From the NCBI GenBank assembly GCA_039029135.1, contig JBCCGT010000003.1:186001-250000 (forward strand): DNA of 64,000 nt, in the 5' to 3' direction. Position 1 is the stretch's first letter; the number at the start of each line of letters is the position of its first letter. Made by a program: the position numbers and the translations under genes. The notes under the pieces were generated by a model. That model ran no database searches. It saw only the letters and a list, made by a program, of their open reading frames with translations, and was not told the DNA's origin. The DNA is from JALZVT01 sp039029135 (GTDB taxonomy: Bacteria; Pseudomonadota; Gammaproteobacteria; Pseudomonadales; Azotimanducaceae). Positions 1 to 8,034 of this stretch are shown here, in pieces.

Positions 1-977
1 GCCGCCAGCGTGATGAGGCCGATGGCGATCAGGTAGCGCGCGCCCCCGCGTCGACCTGTCGACCCGCCCTCGCGCTCGCGCTCGGCACGAATCGGTTCGC
101 CGGGCTGCGTGAGACGCGTCGAACCCACCGCCGCGATTTCTGCGGTCGTTACGACCTCGGTTTTGAGCACCGAATTGGGTATCAGGCCGTCGGCATCAAT
201 CTGATCGAGCGCCTTGTCGATCTCCTCGCCGTTCTGGAACCGCTGCTCGACTTCCTTGGCGAGAAACCGATCGATGGTTCCTTGAAAGGCCTGCAGGTGC
301 GGCGGCAGTTTAGGCACCGGTTCCTGCAGATGTTTGATGCCGATCGCGACTGCCGATTCAGCCTTGTACGGGACGTCGCCTGTCAGCATTCGATAAAAGA
401 CGATGCCGAGGCTGTAGATGTCCGAGCGGCTGTCGAGCTTGCGCCCGGCCGCCTGCTCCGGGCTCATATACTGCGGCGTTCCGACGACGGTGCCATGACG
501 GGTTAGATCGGCGCCGCTGTCGACGACCTTGGCAATGCCGAAGTCGGTTAGTACGGCGCTGCCGTCTTCGCGGAACAGAATGTTCTCGGGCTTGATATCG
601 CGATGGATGTAGCCCTTGTCATGGGCGAAGTCTAGCGCGCGGCCGATATCGCGAACGACGCGGATAAGGTCGTGGACGTGGATGCCGCTTTTCAGTTTGT
701 CGTTGAGATCGCCGCCGCGCAGATACTCCATAACGAGAAACAGGTAGGCATCATGTAGGCCAACATCGTAGACCTGCACGATGTTCGGATGGCTGAGCTG
801 CGCGTTGATGCGACTTTCGCGCACGAAGCGTTTGCGAAAGTTGGGGTCTTTGGAGTAGTCGGCCGACATGACCTTGAGCGCGACCAGGCGGCCAAATTTT
901 TTCTGCACCGCGAGGTACACGCGGGCCATGCCGCCGCGGCCGATCTCTCGCTCTATTTGGTATCCCGGTAGTTCCAC
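1..977 (-). CDS. Serine/threonine protein kinase (C-terminus cut by window edge)
   Basis: Eukaryotic-type (Hanks) Ser/Thr kinase. Reading the minus strand from a GTG at 977 gives a full kinase domain: glycine-rich loop GRGGMA (about residues 13-18), Lys35 in VALKV, Glu54, catalytic loop HRDIKPEN (Asp127), DFG (Asp145) and MSPE in place of APE. A basic, flexible juxtamembrane segment follows, then the start of a hydrophobic segment (YLIAIGLITLA) that runs off the window. The protein is therefore probably membrane-anchored with the kinase domain in the cytoplasm, like PknB-type kinases. The GTG lies 17 bases after the stop of the MORN-repeat gene on the same strand, which suggests co-transcription. 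The GTG start is my choice because the kinase fold begins immediately after it. Substrates are unknown. Confidence 0.93.
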   Translation of the reverse strand, partial: MELPGYQIEREIGRGGMARVYLAVQKKFGRLVALKVMSADYSKDPNFRKRFVRESRINAQLSHPNIVQVYDVGLHDAYLFLVMEYLRGGDLNDKLKSGIHVHDLIRVVRDIGRALDFAHDKGYIHRDIKPENILFREDGSAVLTDFGIAKVVDSGADLTRHGTVVGTPQYMSPEQAAGRKLDSRSDIYSLGIVFYRMLTGDVPYKAESAVAIGIKHLQEPVPKLPPHLQAFQGTIDRFLAKEVEQRFQNGEEIDKALDQIDADGLIPNSVLKTEVVTTAEIAAVGSTRLTQPGEPIRAEREREGGSTGRRGGARYLIAIGLITLA

Positions 978-993
978 CCGTCGCGCCGAACCG

Positions 994-2112
994 TCAGTCG
1001 CCTTCGGCGCTCGTCGCCAGGTTATCGCTCGAGACAACAGGCGCGATCGACAGACTGATGTACTCGCCCGCGATCAGGTTGCCCAGAATGAGGTGCGCCT
1101 CGCGAATAACCAACTCGCCGTCGAGGCTGATCGCCGTGCCGCGGCCGTGGGCCAGGCCGTTGACGCACTGGTCCGAGCGAAACATCCAGCGGCGCTCTTG
1201 TAACTGCATTTCACAGCGTGGATCCGGCGCCAGCACGATGGTCTCGTCGAGGTCGCCGAGCTTCCAGGTTTGAAACAGCGCATCGCCGTTCGGTTGGCGC
1301 TTGACGCCATAGCCATGCATTTTGTCCGCGGCGAACTGGCCGCGATAGACCGTGCCGTCGCGCCAGTAGAATTCGCCGATGCCCGTGCGCAAGTCCCCCT
1401 CGAAACTGCCGACGTAGCGATTGCCGTTGGCCATCGTGAGTTCGCCGGTACCCTGCTTGAGGCCCTCACGGAACTGACCCTCGTAGCGTCGGCCGTCGGG
1501 GTAATTGAAAACACCGTAGCCGCTGGGCGAACCGTCGAGCATCTGGCCCTCGTAGACTTCGCCCGACTGCCAGCGCAGTGTCCCCGTGCCGGTGCGCCGA
1601 CCGGCGACGAAGTCGCCGAGATAGGTGTCGCTGTTGGCCCAGCTCAGCTCGCCGCGGCCGGTGCGCTGATCGGCGACGAAATCGCCCGTATAGACGTCAC
1701 CGTTGGGCCAGCGTAGCGTGCCTTTGCCTTCGCGCTTACCGGCCAGAAAGTCGCCCTCGTAGGTGCGACCGTCTGGCCAGGTGTAGCTGCCGAAGCCGTG
1801 CATGCGATCGTCGAGGAAGGTTCCCTCGTAGCGGCGGCCGTCCTGCCACTGATAGACGCCTTCGCCGTTACGCAGGTCGTTCGCTAGCGCCCCCTCGTAG
1901 ACGTCGCCGTTGGGTAGCTCGATGCGCCGCACGCGTTCCGCGGCGCTCGCGTCGAAGGGCCACAGGAGCGCGGCCGCCAGGATAGCCGCCAAGCCGGCCG
2001 TTTGCGGCGTCCGTCGAGACCACCGCTCGCACGCGGCGTTGGCGCCAGACTGGCTCCGTCGGGCGCGCTTGAGGGCGCTCTGCCTGTGCTGTTGCGGCTG
2101 TGTCAAAATCAA
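994..2112 (-). CDS. Secreted or periplasmic MORN-repeat protein
   Basis: About nine tandem MORN repeats of roughly 23 residues (consensus YEGxFxxGxxxGxGxxxWxxG) fill the central part of the protein, from NGDVYEG to about GDALFQTW. A C-terminal tail of about 80 residues carries two cysteines. Before the repeats lies a hydrophobic segment (AAILAAALLWPFDASA) with a signal-peptidase-like AXA end, so export is likely. The open frame extends upstream across the divergent permease gene, so the true start must be further in. TTG codons at 2112 and 2106 are the best visible options, and neither is certain. MORN repeats form elongated beta-hairpin scaffolds. Being directly upstream of the Ser/Thr kinase, it could be a sensor or scaffold partner, which is inference. 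Confidence 0.8.
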   Translation of the reverse strand: MILTQPQQHRQSALKRARRSQSGANAACERWSRRTPQTAGLAAILAAALLWPFDASAAERVRRIELPNGDVYEGALANDLRNGEGVYQWQDGRRYEGTFLDDRMHGFGSYTWPDGRTYEGDFLAGKREGKGTLRWPNGDVYTGDFVADQRTGRGELSWANSDTYLGDFVAGRRTGTGTLRWQSGEVYEGQMLDGSPSGYGVFNYPDGRRYEGQFREGLKQGTGELTMANGNRYVGSFEGDLRTGIGEFYWRDGTVYRGQFAADKMHGYGVKRQPNGDALFQTWKLGDLDETIVLAPDPRCEMQLQERRWMFRSDQCVNGLAHGRGTAISLDGELVIREAHLILGNLIAGEYISLSIAPVVSSDNLATSAEGD

Positions 2113-2150
2113 GACTTCAACGCCATGTCGGGCGGCTAACGATACTGTAA

Positions 2151-2942
2151 ATGTCTGCGCTTTTCTTCTTGGCCTGCGCCGCCGTCGGGGCCTTCGCGGG
2201 CTTTCTGGGCGGGCTGCTGGGCATCGGCGGTGGCGTGGTGATGGTGCCCGCATTGCTGCTGCTGAGCGATGCGCTCGGCGTCTTCCCGAGCCAGCCGATG
2301 CTGTATGCCCTTGGCACCTCGCTTGCGGTCATCGTCTTTACATCGCTGTCCGCCGCCCGCGCGCAGGTGCGCGCGGGCAAGGTGCGCTGGGACATCGCTC
2401 GCCGCTGGGCGCCGGGCCTCGTTCTGGGCGCGCTGGCGGCAAGCTCGGTCGCGGTCGCCGTTCCGGGCTGGAGCATGCGCGCTTTCGTCGGTCTGTTTCT
2501 GCTGGGCGTCGCCTGCGTCATGCTGACGCGCTGGCAGCCACACCCAACCCGTACGCTGCCCGGCGTCTTCGGCGCTGCGGTCATGAGCAGCGGCGCCGGG
2601 CTCGTCTCCGGCATGGCCGGCATCGGCGGGGGCAACGTCATCGTGCCGACATTGGTCTATCACAACGTACCGATTCATAACGCCACGGCCACGTCTAGCG
2701 CCCTGGGTGTTCCCGTTGCGCTTGCCGGCGCCCTCGGGTACGCGGCTTACGGTGGCTGGACGCCGGTGAGCCTGGGCTACGTCCATCTGCCCGCCGCTGT
2801 CGCGCTTGCGCTCACCGCGGTGATCTTCGCGCCACTCGGCGTGCGCGTGGCCCATCGTCTCGATGCAAATCGATTGAAACGTTACTTCGGGATGCTGCTC
2901 ATCGTGGTCGCGCTGCGAATGCTGTGGAGCAGCGCGCTATGA
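2151..2942 (+). CDS. TauE/SafE family membrane permease
   Basis: A 263-residue, very hydrophobic protein with two homologous halves, each opening with the family signature: GGLLGIGGGVVMVPALLLL near the N-terminus and SGMAGIGGGNVIVPTL in the middle, the latter followed by an ATATSSALGVP stretch. This is the sulfite exporter TauE/SafE (DUF81) fold with about 8 membrane segments in the inner membrane. Members export or import sulfoacetate, sulfite or related organosulfur anions, but the substrate here cannot be read from sequence. It is divergent from the MORN-repeat gene and its 3' end overlaps the convergent helicase gene by 6 bases. Confidence 0.9.
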   Translation: MSALFFLACAAVGAFAGFLGGLLGIGGGVVMVPALLLLSDALGVFPSQPMLYALGTSLAVIVFTSLSAARAQVRAGKVRWDIARRWAPGLVLGALAASSVAVAVPGWSMRAFVGLFLLGVACVMLTRWQPHPTRTLPGVFGAAVMSSGAGLVSGMAGIGGGNVIVPTLVYHNVPIHNATATSSALGVPVALAGALGYAAYGGWTPVSLGYVHLPAAVALALTAVIFAPLGVRVAHRLDANRLKRYFGMLLIVVALRMLWSSAL

Positions 2943-5327
2943 TTCATGCGCGGACGTGGTCTTGCTCATTGCTGGCGGTAGCGCTGCAGCTACGGGTTCG
3001 TCAGTCGAGTGGTCTGTTGTGGACCAAAAGCGCGTCAGCGCCCGGGTAACCTCGGTGCTCGCGACCTGCCGCGGCTGCCAGTGTGGCGGTTGAAACTGGC
3101 GAAACTCCGGTCGCGAAAAGCGCTCGTCCACTAGGCACACGACCCCGCGGTCGCTGTCGCGGCGCAGCACCCGCCCGGCCGCCTGAACGATTCTGATCAT
3201 GGCGGCACGCCGGTAGACGACCGATTCTCCGTCTAGTTCACGCGCGTCGTGCCATGCCGAGATTGCATCCAGCTGCGGACTCGGGGGCGGCAGGCCGACG
3301 CTGACGATCACCATGCCGAGCAGCGCGTCGCCGACGTAGTCGATCGACTCTGTGTAGATGCCGCCAAGCACCACACAGCCGAGCAGCGGCGCTTCCGCGC
3401 GTTGGAAACGCGCGACGAAGGCCTCCCGCGTGGCGCTGTCCTCGCCGCGCTGCTGGACGGCAAGATCAATGTTTGGGTGGCGCTCGGCAAACGCCGCGCT
3501 AAAGCGCTCCAGATAGCTGAATGACGGCAAGGCAACGAAGTAGTTGCCCGCGCGAGCGCTGACCACCGAGTGCACCAGATCGACCAGCCGCGGCAGCGTT
3601 CGCTCCCGCGCTCGATAGTAGGTCGGCAGATCAGAAACGAGCAGCAGCGCGAGGTTGTCCTGAGCGCCGGTTGGCGTCGCGCGAGCGATGTCCGCATCGG
3701 CTGTGCCGTGCAGCGTTCGATATAGCGGCAGCGGTGACAGCGTGCCTGAAAATCGCAGGTTGGCGCCGAAGTCTGCCAGGCGCTGGCCGATAAAGGGCGC
3801 GGGATCGAGGCACACCAACCGCAGGCGGGCGCGCGAGGCGTCGCCAACCGCGAGCGCATCGTCTGCATTGAGCCACTGCTGCGCACGATCCCAACGCCAC
3901 AGATCCAGGAAGAAGTCGTTCTGCTGCGCGTTGGGATTGATTGCGAGCTCCTGCGCCAGCACATCGAGTAGCTTACTCACGCGCTCGTTGAACGCCCCCG
4001 GCCACTTGACCGCGACGTCGCTGTCCCGCTCGCGCACCGGCATCCCAACCGTTGACGGTGTCGCCTTCAGGGCGCGGGAAAAGCTGCGCTGCAGCGAGCG
4101 CAGCGCCTTGCCCAGTATGGTGTGGCCTTCAAAGTGTGCGGCGGCACGCCTGAACGCGACCGCGTCGAGCTCGACGCTCAGCATCGCGCGGACACGATCG
4201 TCGAGCTGGTGAGCCTCATCGATCAGCACCGCCGCATCACTGACGTCGGCAAAGCGCTGCAGTCGCACCGTCGGATCGAACACGTAGTTGCTGTCCATGA
4301 TGACGACGTCCGCGCCGACGCTCGCGTCCAGCGACAGTTCAAACGGACAGACGCAGTGTGCTTCCGCGATCTGTGCGACCACGTCCGGGGGCGCGCAGCC
4401 GCGCGCCCAGACTGCCTCGACGGCGGCGTCAACGCGATCGTAGTAGCCGGCGGCATACTTGCAGCCCTGCGGGTCACAGGGCATACCCTCGACTGGACAC
4501 ACGCGCTCGCGCGCGACGATCGACAGACCCCTGATCGTATTGGCGGGCAAATCGCCGAGCGCGCTGCGCGCAGCGAGCGCCCCCGTCGTGCGATTGGTGA
4601 CATACAGGACCCGCTCGAGGTCGGTGCGAGCAATCGCCTTCAGCGCCGGGAACAGCATGGCCATGGTCTTACCGCTGCCTGTCGCCGCCTCCAGCAGCAG
4701 GCCGCGACCGTCGCGCAACGCCTCGAAGCTGCGGGCGGCCAGCGCCCGCTGACCCTTGCGGAACTGGCCGTAGGGAAACTCGAGTGCGTTGAGCCCGAGA
4801 TTGCGGGTCGCGCGATAGCGCAGCAGGGCTTCCAGTTGGGCGCTGAAGCGCGCAATCGTGTCTTCGAAGAACGCTTCCAGCGCCTGCGTGTCGGCGCGGC
4901 GTTCGAAGCGACTGCGGGCCCCGCTGTCGGGATGGCAGTAGATCAGCGCGAGCGTCCAGTCTGTCCGCTCGGTATGCGTTCGCGACAGCAGCGCGCCGTA
5001 AAGCAGCAGCTGTGCGAAGTGCAGCTTGCCCAGGTGAGCGTGGACACGATCGACGTCGTTGCGCGTCGCCTTGAACTCTTCGACCAGTCCTTCTGCTGGG
5101 TCGAACCCATCGGCGCGGCCGCGCAGCACCACCTCGCGCCCGGCCACGTGAAAGCGGTGCTCCACGGCCGCCTCACGCGCGTAGGTGGCCCCCCGCTCCG
5201 CCTGAGCCTCGCGCTGCGCCTGTATACCTTCCGCAGCAGTCGTCGTGCGTTCGAAGCGCACGTGGATATCGCCGGTGCGATGGACCCGCTCGGCGAGTTC
5301 CCGGACCGCGAGGCGCATCGCGCTCAA
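2937..5327 (-). CDS. XPD/DinG-type DNA helicase with N-terminal RecB/Cas4-like nuclease domain
   Basis: 796 residues. The N-terminal 110 residues carry the PD-(D/E)xK pattern of RecB/Cas4 nucleases: GRAD (Asp73), EEFK (Glu84, Lys86) and QLLLY (Gln106 to Tyr110). The rest is an SF2 helicase of the XPD/DinG class: a Q-motif-like FPYGQFRKGQ at about 184-193, Walker A AATGSGKT (214-221), DEAH at 370-373, and cysteines between them (277, 284, 289, 311, 325, 327) consistent with a 4Fe-4S cluster domain. C-terminal motifs include GGIYTESIDYVGD and QAAGRVLRR. It probably unwinds and processes branched or damaged DNA. Its start overlaps the stop of the VRR-NUC gene (ATGA), so the two are almost certainly translated together. 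Confidence 0.93.
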   Translation of the reverse strand: MSAMRLAVRELAERVHRTGDIHVRFERTTTAAEGIQAQREAQAERGATYAREAAVEHRFHVAGREVVLRGRADGFDPAEGLVEEFKATRNDVDRVHAHLGKLHFAQLLLYGALLSRTHTERTDWTLALIYCHPDSGARSRFERRADTQALEAFFEDTIARFSAQLEALLRYRATRNLGLNALEFPYGQFRKGQRALAARSFEALRDGRGLLLEAATGSGKTMAMLFPALKAIARTDLERVLYVTNRTTGALAARSALGDLPANTIRGLSIVARERVCPVEGMPCDPQGCKYAAGYYDRVDAAVEAVWARGCAPPDVVAQIAEAHCVCPFELSLDASVGADVVIMDSNYVFDPTVRLQRFADVSDAAVLIDEAHQLDDRVRAMLSVELDAVAFRRAAAHFEGHTILGKALRSLQRSFSRALKATPSTVGMPVRERDSDVAVKWPGAFNERVSKLLDVLAQELAINPNAQQNDFFLDLWRWDRAQQWLNADDALAVGDASRARLRLVCLDPAPFIGQRLADFGANLRFSGTLSPLPLYRTLHGTADADIARATPTGAQDNLALLLVSDLPTYYRARERTLPRLVDLVHSVVSARAGNYFVALPSFSYLERFSAAFAERHPNIDLAVQQRGEDSATREAFVARFQRAEAPLLGCVVLGGIYTESIDYVGDALLGMVIVSVGLPPPSPQLDAISAWHDARELDGESVVYRRAAMIRIVQAAGRVLRRDSDRGVVCLVDERFSRPEFRQFQPPHWQPRQVASTEVTRALTRFWSTTDHSTDEPVAAALPPAMSKTTSAHES

Positions 5328-6970
5328 GCGCCGCGAGCCTGACGTGGTGGTTTGTAATGTCGCAGCCGCAGCACGCGACAGGGCAGGCCCTGACTGATCA
5401 GGCGCTCAAGCCACACGCGCTGGTTGGGCTGCAGGCTGTCTCCCGGCCCTTTTACCTCGACGAACTCGAATCGCTCACGCTCGCCGGCGCCGTAGTAGAC
5501 AAACAAATCGGGTAGTCCACTGCGAGCCTGCGCGAGATCGTCGAGCATCGTATCGAACACCGCGAGCAGCCGCCCCGGCGTCATGCAGCGCTGCGCGATG
5601 TCGAGCAGCTGGGGCAGGTCGCGCCGCCAGTGCACTAACGCACACGCATAGCCCCACTTGTCCCGGGCGGTCTCGCCTATCGCTCGCCACAGCGCGCCGG
5701 GTGCGGCCAACTCGTCGAAGCGCGTGTCTATGGCGGCGGCGCGTCTGGATCTGAAATCGGGCCAGAACAGGTCGCGCGGGCCGCGCTGAAAAGGATGCGT
5801 GAACATGCCTTCGACGGGGGCGAACAACACCGGCCAGAACGCCAGGGCCAACAGCGTCGGCAGCAGCGCGTTCTCGACGTGCCACGCCTGACCGCCGTTG
5901 GCGGTCAGCAGACTCGCAACGCGCGCCTCGACCCGTTCGACCTTGGGCGTGAGGCTGCGCCACTGTGTTTCCGGCCAAACGGCGGCACTGCGCCTGCCGA
6001 AGCGCTCGGCGAATAGGCGTTCCTCGGCCGACCGGGGCTGCGTGCGCAGCGTTTCGAGCAGTGCCGTCACATCCTCACCGCGACGCTTGCGGGTACGCAC
6101 CTCGCGCTCGCGCGCCGGATGCAGATAGGCGTGTTGGAAGCAGCCGAGCGCAAACGTATCGGCTTCCAGGCGCTCGAAGTCGCGCCCCCAGGCGATCAAC
6201 AGGCGGTCCCGACGCCGTTCCAGCGCGCGGCCCGCATAGCGCCCGTCTCGGCAGGCACTCAGCAGCCAATCAAGCGCGCTCGCCCGACGCGCCAGCGGCA
6301 GGCGGGCGAGCTGCGTCAGCTCGCGATAGCGCCCCTGCTCTGCGGGATCGGCGAAGGCGTGTGATGCGGTGTCGAAGTCATAGGTTTCGAACGCCGTGAT
6401 GCCCAGATCGCGCATGACGAACTCGGTGAAATCGCGATATTCGTCGCCGAAGTAGATCAGCCGCAGCTCCGCCACGGCATCGGCCGCTGTCAGCCTTAGC
6501 CAGCCGAACTGGGTCGCCGCGTGCCGGCAAATCTCCGCGTCGTCGAACTGGCTCAAGAGCGTCGCCACGAGCCGTGCCTTCGTGGTCTGGCGCGGCGGCG
6601 GTTCCGGCAGGCGCTGGGCAAACAGCTCGCGGATCTCCGCCGTTTTCAATCGTGCCAGCAGCGCATCGGCCGGCACCGGCGCTTGCGACTCGATCAGGTC
6701 GCGATGTTCGAGTTCTGCGAGTGCTGCCTGCGGATCTTCGATCTCGGCGTAGTGCAGGCTATCGGTGCGAATCACCGGCGTGCTGCGCATCAACAGGCGC
6801 GCGAACAGGCGCAGTCCGTCGCTCGAGAGGCCTTTCAGGGTATCGATGAGCCGGCTGCCTAGTGGGCCCATGAGGCTGTGCTGGTAGCGCTCGATGTGCA
6901 GTACGACCGCGAGCAGATTGTCTGCATAGTACTGCGGCGGTGGCGCCTGCTGCGGCTCAAGAACGGGCAT
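5324..6970 (-). CDS. FAN1-like VRR-NUC domain nuclease
   Basis: 548 residues. The C-terminus holds a VRR-NUC (PD-(D/E)xK) nuclease domain: GLPDL with Pro487-Asp488, VEVK with Glu505 and Lys507, then GPGDSLQPNQ. The upstream part is mostly helical and matches the organisation of bacterial FAN1 homologues, which have a SAP-like DNA-binding region and a TPR-like helical region before the nuclease. FAN1 proteins are structure-selective 5' flap nucleases that unhook interstrand crosslinks. It is the first gene of a two-gene operon with the XPD-type helicase (4-base overlap), and pairing of this nuclease with this helicase is a recurring arrangement in gammaproteobacteria. The start lies next to the divergent unknown gene at 7044. 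Confidence 0.92.
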   Translation of the reverse strand: MPVLEPQQAPPPQYYADNLLAVVLHIERYQHSLMGPLGSRLIDTLKGLSSDGLRLFARLLMRSTPVIRTDSLHYAEIEDPQAALAELEHRDLIESQAPVPADALLARLKTAEIRELFAQRLPEPPPRQTTKARLVATLLSQFDDAEICRHAATQFGWLRLTAADAVAELRLIYFGDEYRDFTEFVMRDLGITAFETYDFDTASHAFADPAEQGRYRELTQLARLPLARRASALDWLLSACRDGRYAGRALERRRDRLLIAWGRDFERLEADTFALGCFQHAYLHPAREREVRTRKRRGEDVTALLETLRTQPRSAEERLFAERFGRRSAAVWPETQWRSLTPKVERVEARVASLLTANGGQAWHVENALLPTLLALAFWPVLFAPVEGMFTHPFQRGPRDLFWPDFRSRRAAAIDTRFDELAAPGALWRAIGETARDKWGYACALVHWRRDLPQLLDIAQRCMTPGRLLAVFDTMLDDLAQARSGLPDLFVYYGAGERERFEFVEVKGPGDSLQPNQRVWLERLISQGLPCRVLRLRHYKPPRQARGA

Positions 6971-7043
6971 CGGGTCATCATAACCGTCGCCGTCCCGCCT
7001 GACTTACACTCTGCAACGGACCGACCCAGCGAGATACTCCGCC

Positions 7044-7589
7044 ATGGCTTCGATGAGCGATTCAGCGAGCGACACAGAAGACCCTATGCCGTCAGAGGGT
7101 GACAGCGAACACCGCGGCGGCGTGGCGCCCTGGTGCCTGGCGACCGTGGTGGCCGACAAGGCCCTGGCGGCGCTACTCGAATCCGGGGGGACGCCGAGAT
7201 TCAAGGACGACGCGCCCTGGCTGCTGGCGAAAACCGAGTTCGAGCGCGCCGCGGCCGCTAACCTGCGGGTCCCGTTGCTGCTGCTGGAAGATCCGGGGCT
7301 GGCGTGGCGCTACTGGTGTTTGATCGATTCGATCGATGTGCTGGAGTTGAGCGGGAAGCGCTTCGCGAGCGAGGTCACGATGACCGCGCTCAGGGAGATT
7401 ACGCCGTTGTTTCGCGAGCTGGACAGCGTGCTGCTACGCCCCGATGGTTTGCAGATCGCACGCGAGGCGCGCGAAGGCGTACGCATGCTGCGCCATCCTG
7501 TCACGGAGGCCTACGTCAGACCCTACGCATTCTGTGAGACGCCGGGTTTTATTCCCGGCCTGACAGCCTGGCAGGTCCCGCAGGATTGA
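7044..7589 (+). CDS. Hypothetical protein, 181 residues
   Basis: Not recognised. A soluble protein with an acidic, low-complexity N-terminus (many Ser, Asp and Glu in the first 25 residues) followed by a compact, mostly helical part rich in Leu, Arg and Glu, ending with aromatic and proline residues. There is no signal peptide, membrane segment or known motif. It is divergent from the FAN1-like gene with about 70 bases between them, and its last 41 bases overlap the end of the convergent csrA gene. The start could be ATG 7044, 7056 or 7086, because no Shine-Dalgarno sequence decides it. The real coding signal is the conserved-looking C-terminal two thirds. Confidence 0.6.
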   Translation: MASMSDSASDTEDPMPSEGDSEHRGGVAPWCLATVVADKALAALLESGGTPRFKDDAPWLLAKTEFERAAAANLRVPLLLLEDPGLAWRYWCLIDSIDVLELSGKRFASEVTMTALREITPLFRELDSVLLRPDGLQIAREAREGVRMLRHPVTEAYVRPYAFCETPGFIPGLTAWQVPQD

Positions 7590-7767
7590 TCGATTTCACT
7601 TCGGAGTCGTCCTGAATACGGAGCCAGACCTCTTTGCGGTGAACCGCGGCCTGTTTCGGTGCCTCGATCCCCAGATGCACCTGTGATCCCCGGATTTTCA
7701 GCACTTTGAGCTCGATTTCGTTGTCGATCATGATCGACTCGCCGGCTCGTCTGGTCAGCACCAGCAT
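7549..7767 (-). CDS. csrA: Carbon storage regulator CsrA
   Basis: 72 residues, starting at the internal ATG 7767 that gives the canonical MLVLTRRAGESI N-terminus. A longer frame from 7797 adds ten residues not found in the family. An AGAGAGG Shine-Dalgarno sequence sits about ten bases upstream of the chosen start. Family landmarks are all present: LTRRAGESIMI, KVLKI, GIEAPK and VHRKEV, whose Arg corresponds to Arg44 needed for RNA binding. CsrA is a homodimeric RNA-binding protein that recognises GGA motifs in leader mRNAs and post-transcriptionally controls carbon metabolism, motility and biofilm. The C-terminal tail (about 12 residues past the core) overlaps the convergent hypothetical gene. 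Confidence 0.96.
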   Translation of the reverse strand: MLVLTRRAGESIMIDNEIELKVLKIRGSQVHLGIEAPKQAAVHRKEVWLRIQDDSEVKSINPAGPARLSGRE

Positions 7768-8034
7768 GCCAAATGCCCTCTCTAAAACTCCGGCCATTTA
7801 ACCCGTTCTCACGAGCCTATTCTGTGACGGCGGCGCGCTTATCGATCACGGGCTGGGTGCGCGATCCGCCGTGCGAATGATCCGATCGGACCAGCGCGGA
7901 GAGCCGTGGGCGGCGGCTATGCGGGCCTGCGGCGCGCGGTCGGTGCGCGGTAGGTGCTCGGCTGCGGTGCTGCTCTGCCAACGCCAAAATTGCGGCGCGC
8001 GGGTGGTACTCGTGATGCACGCTCGAAGCGGATC

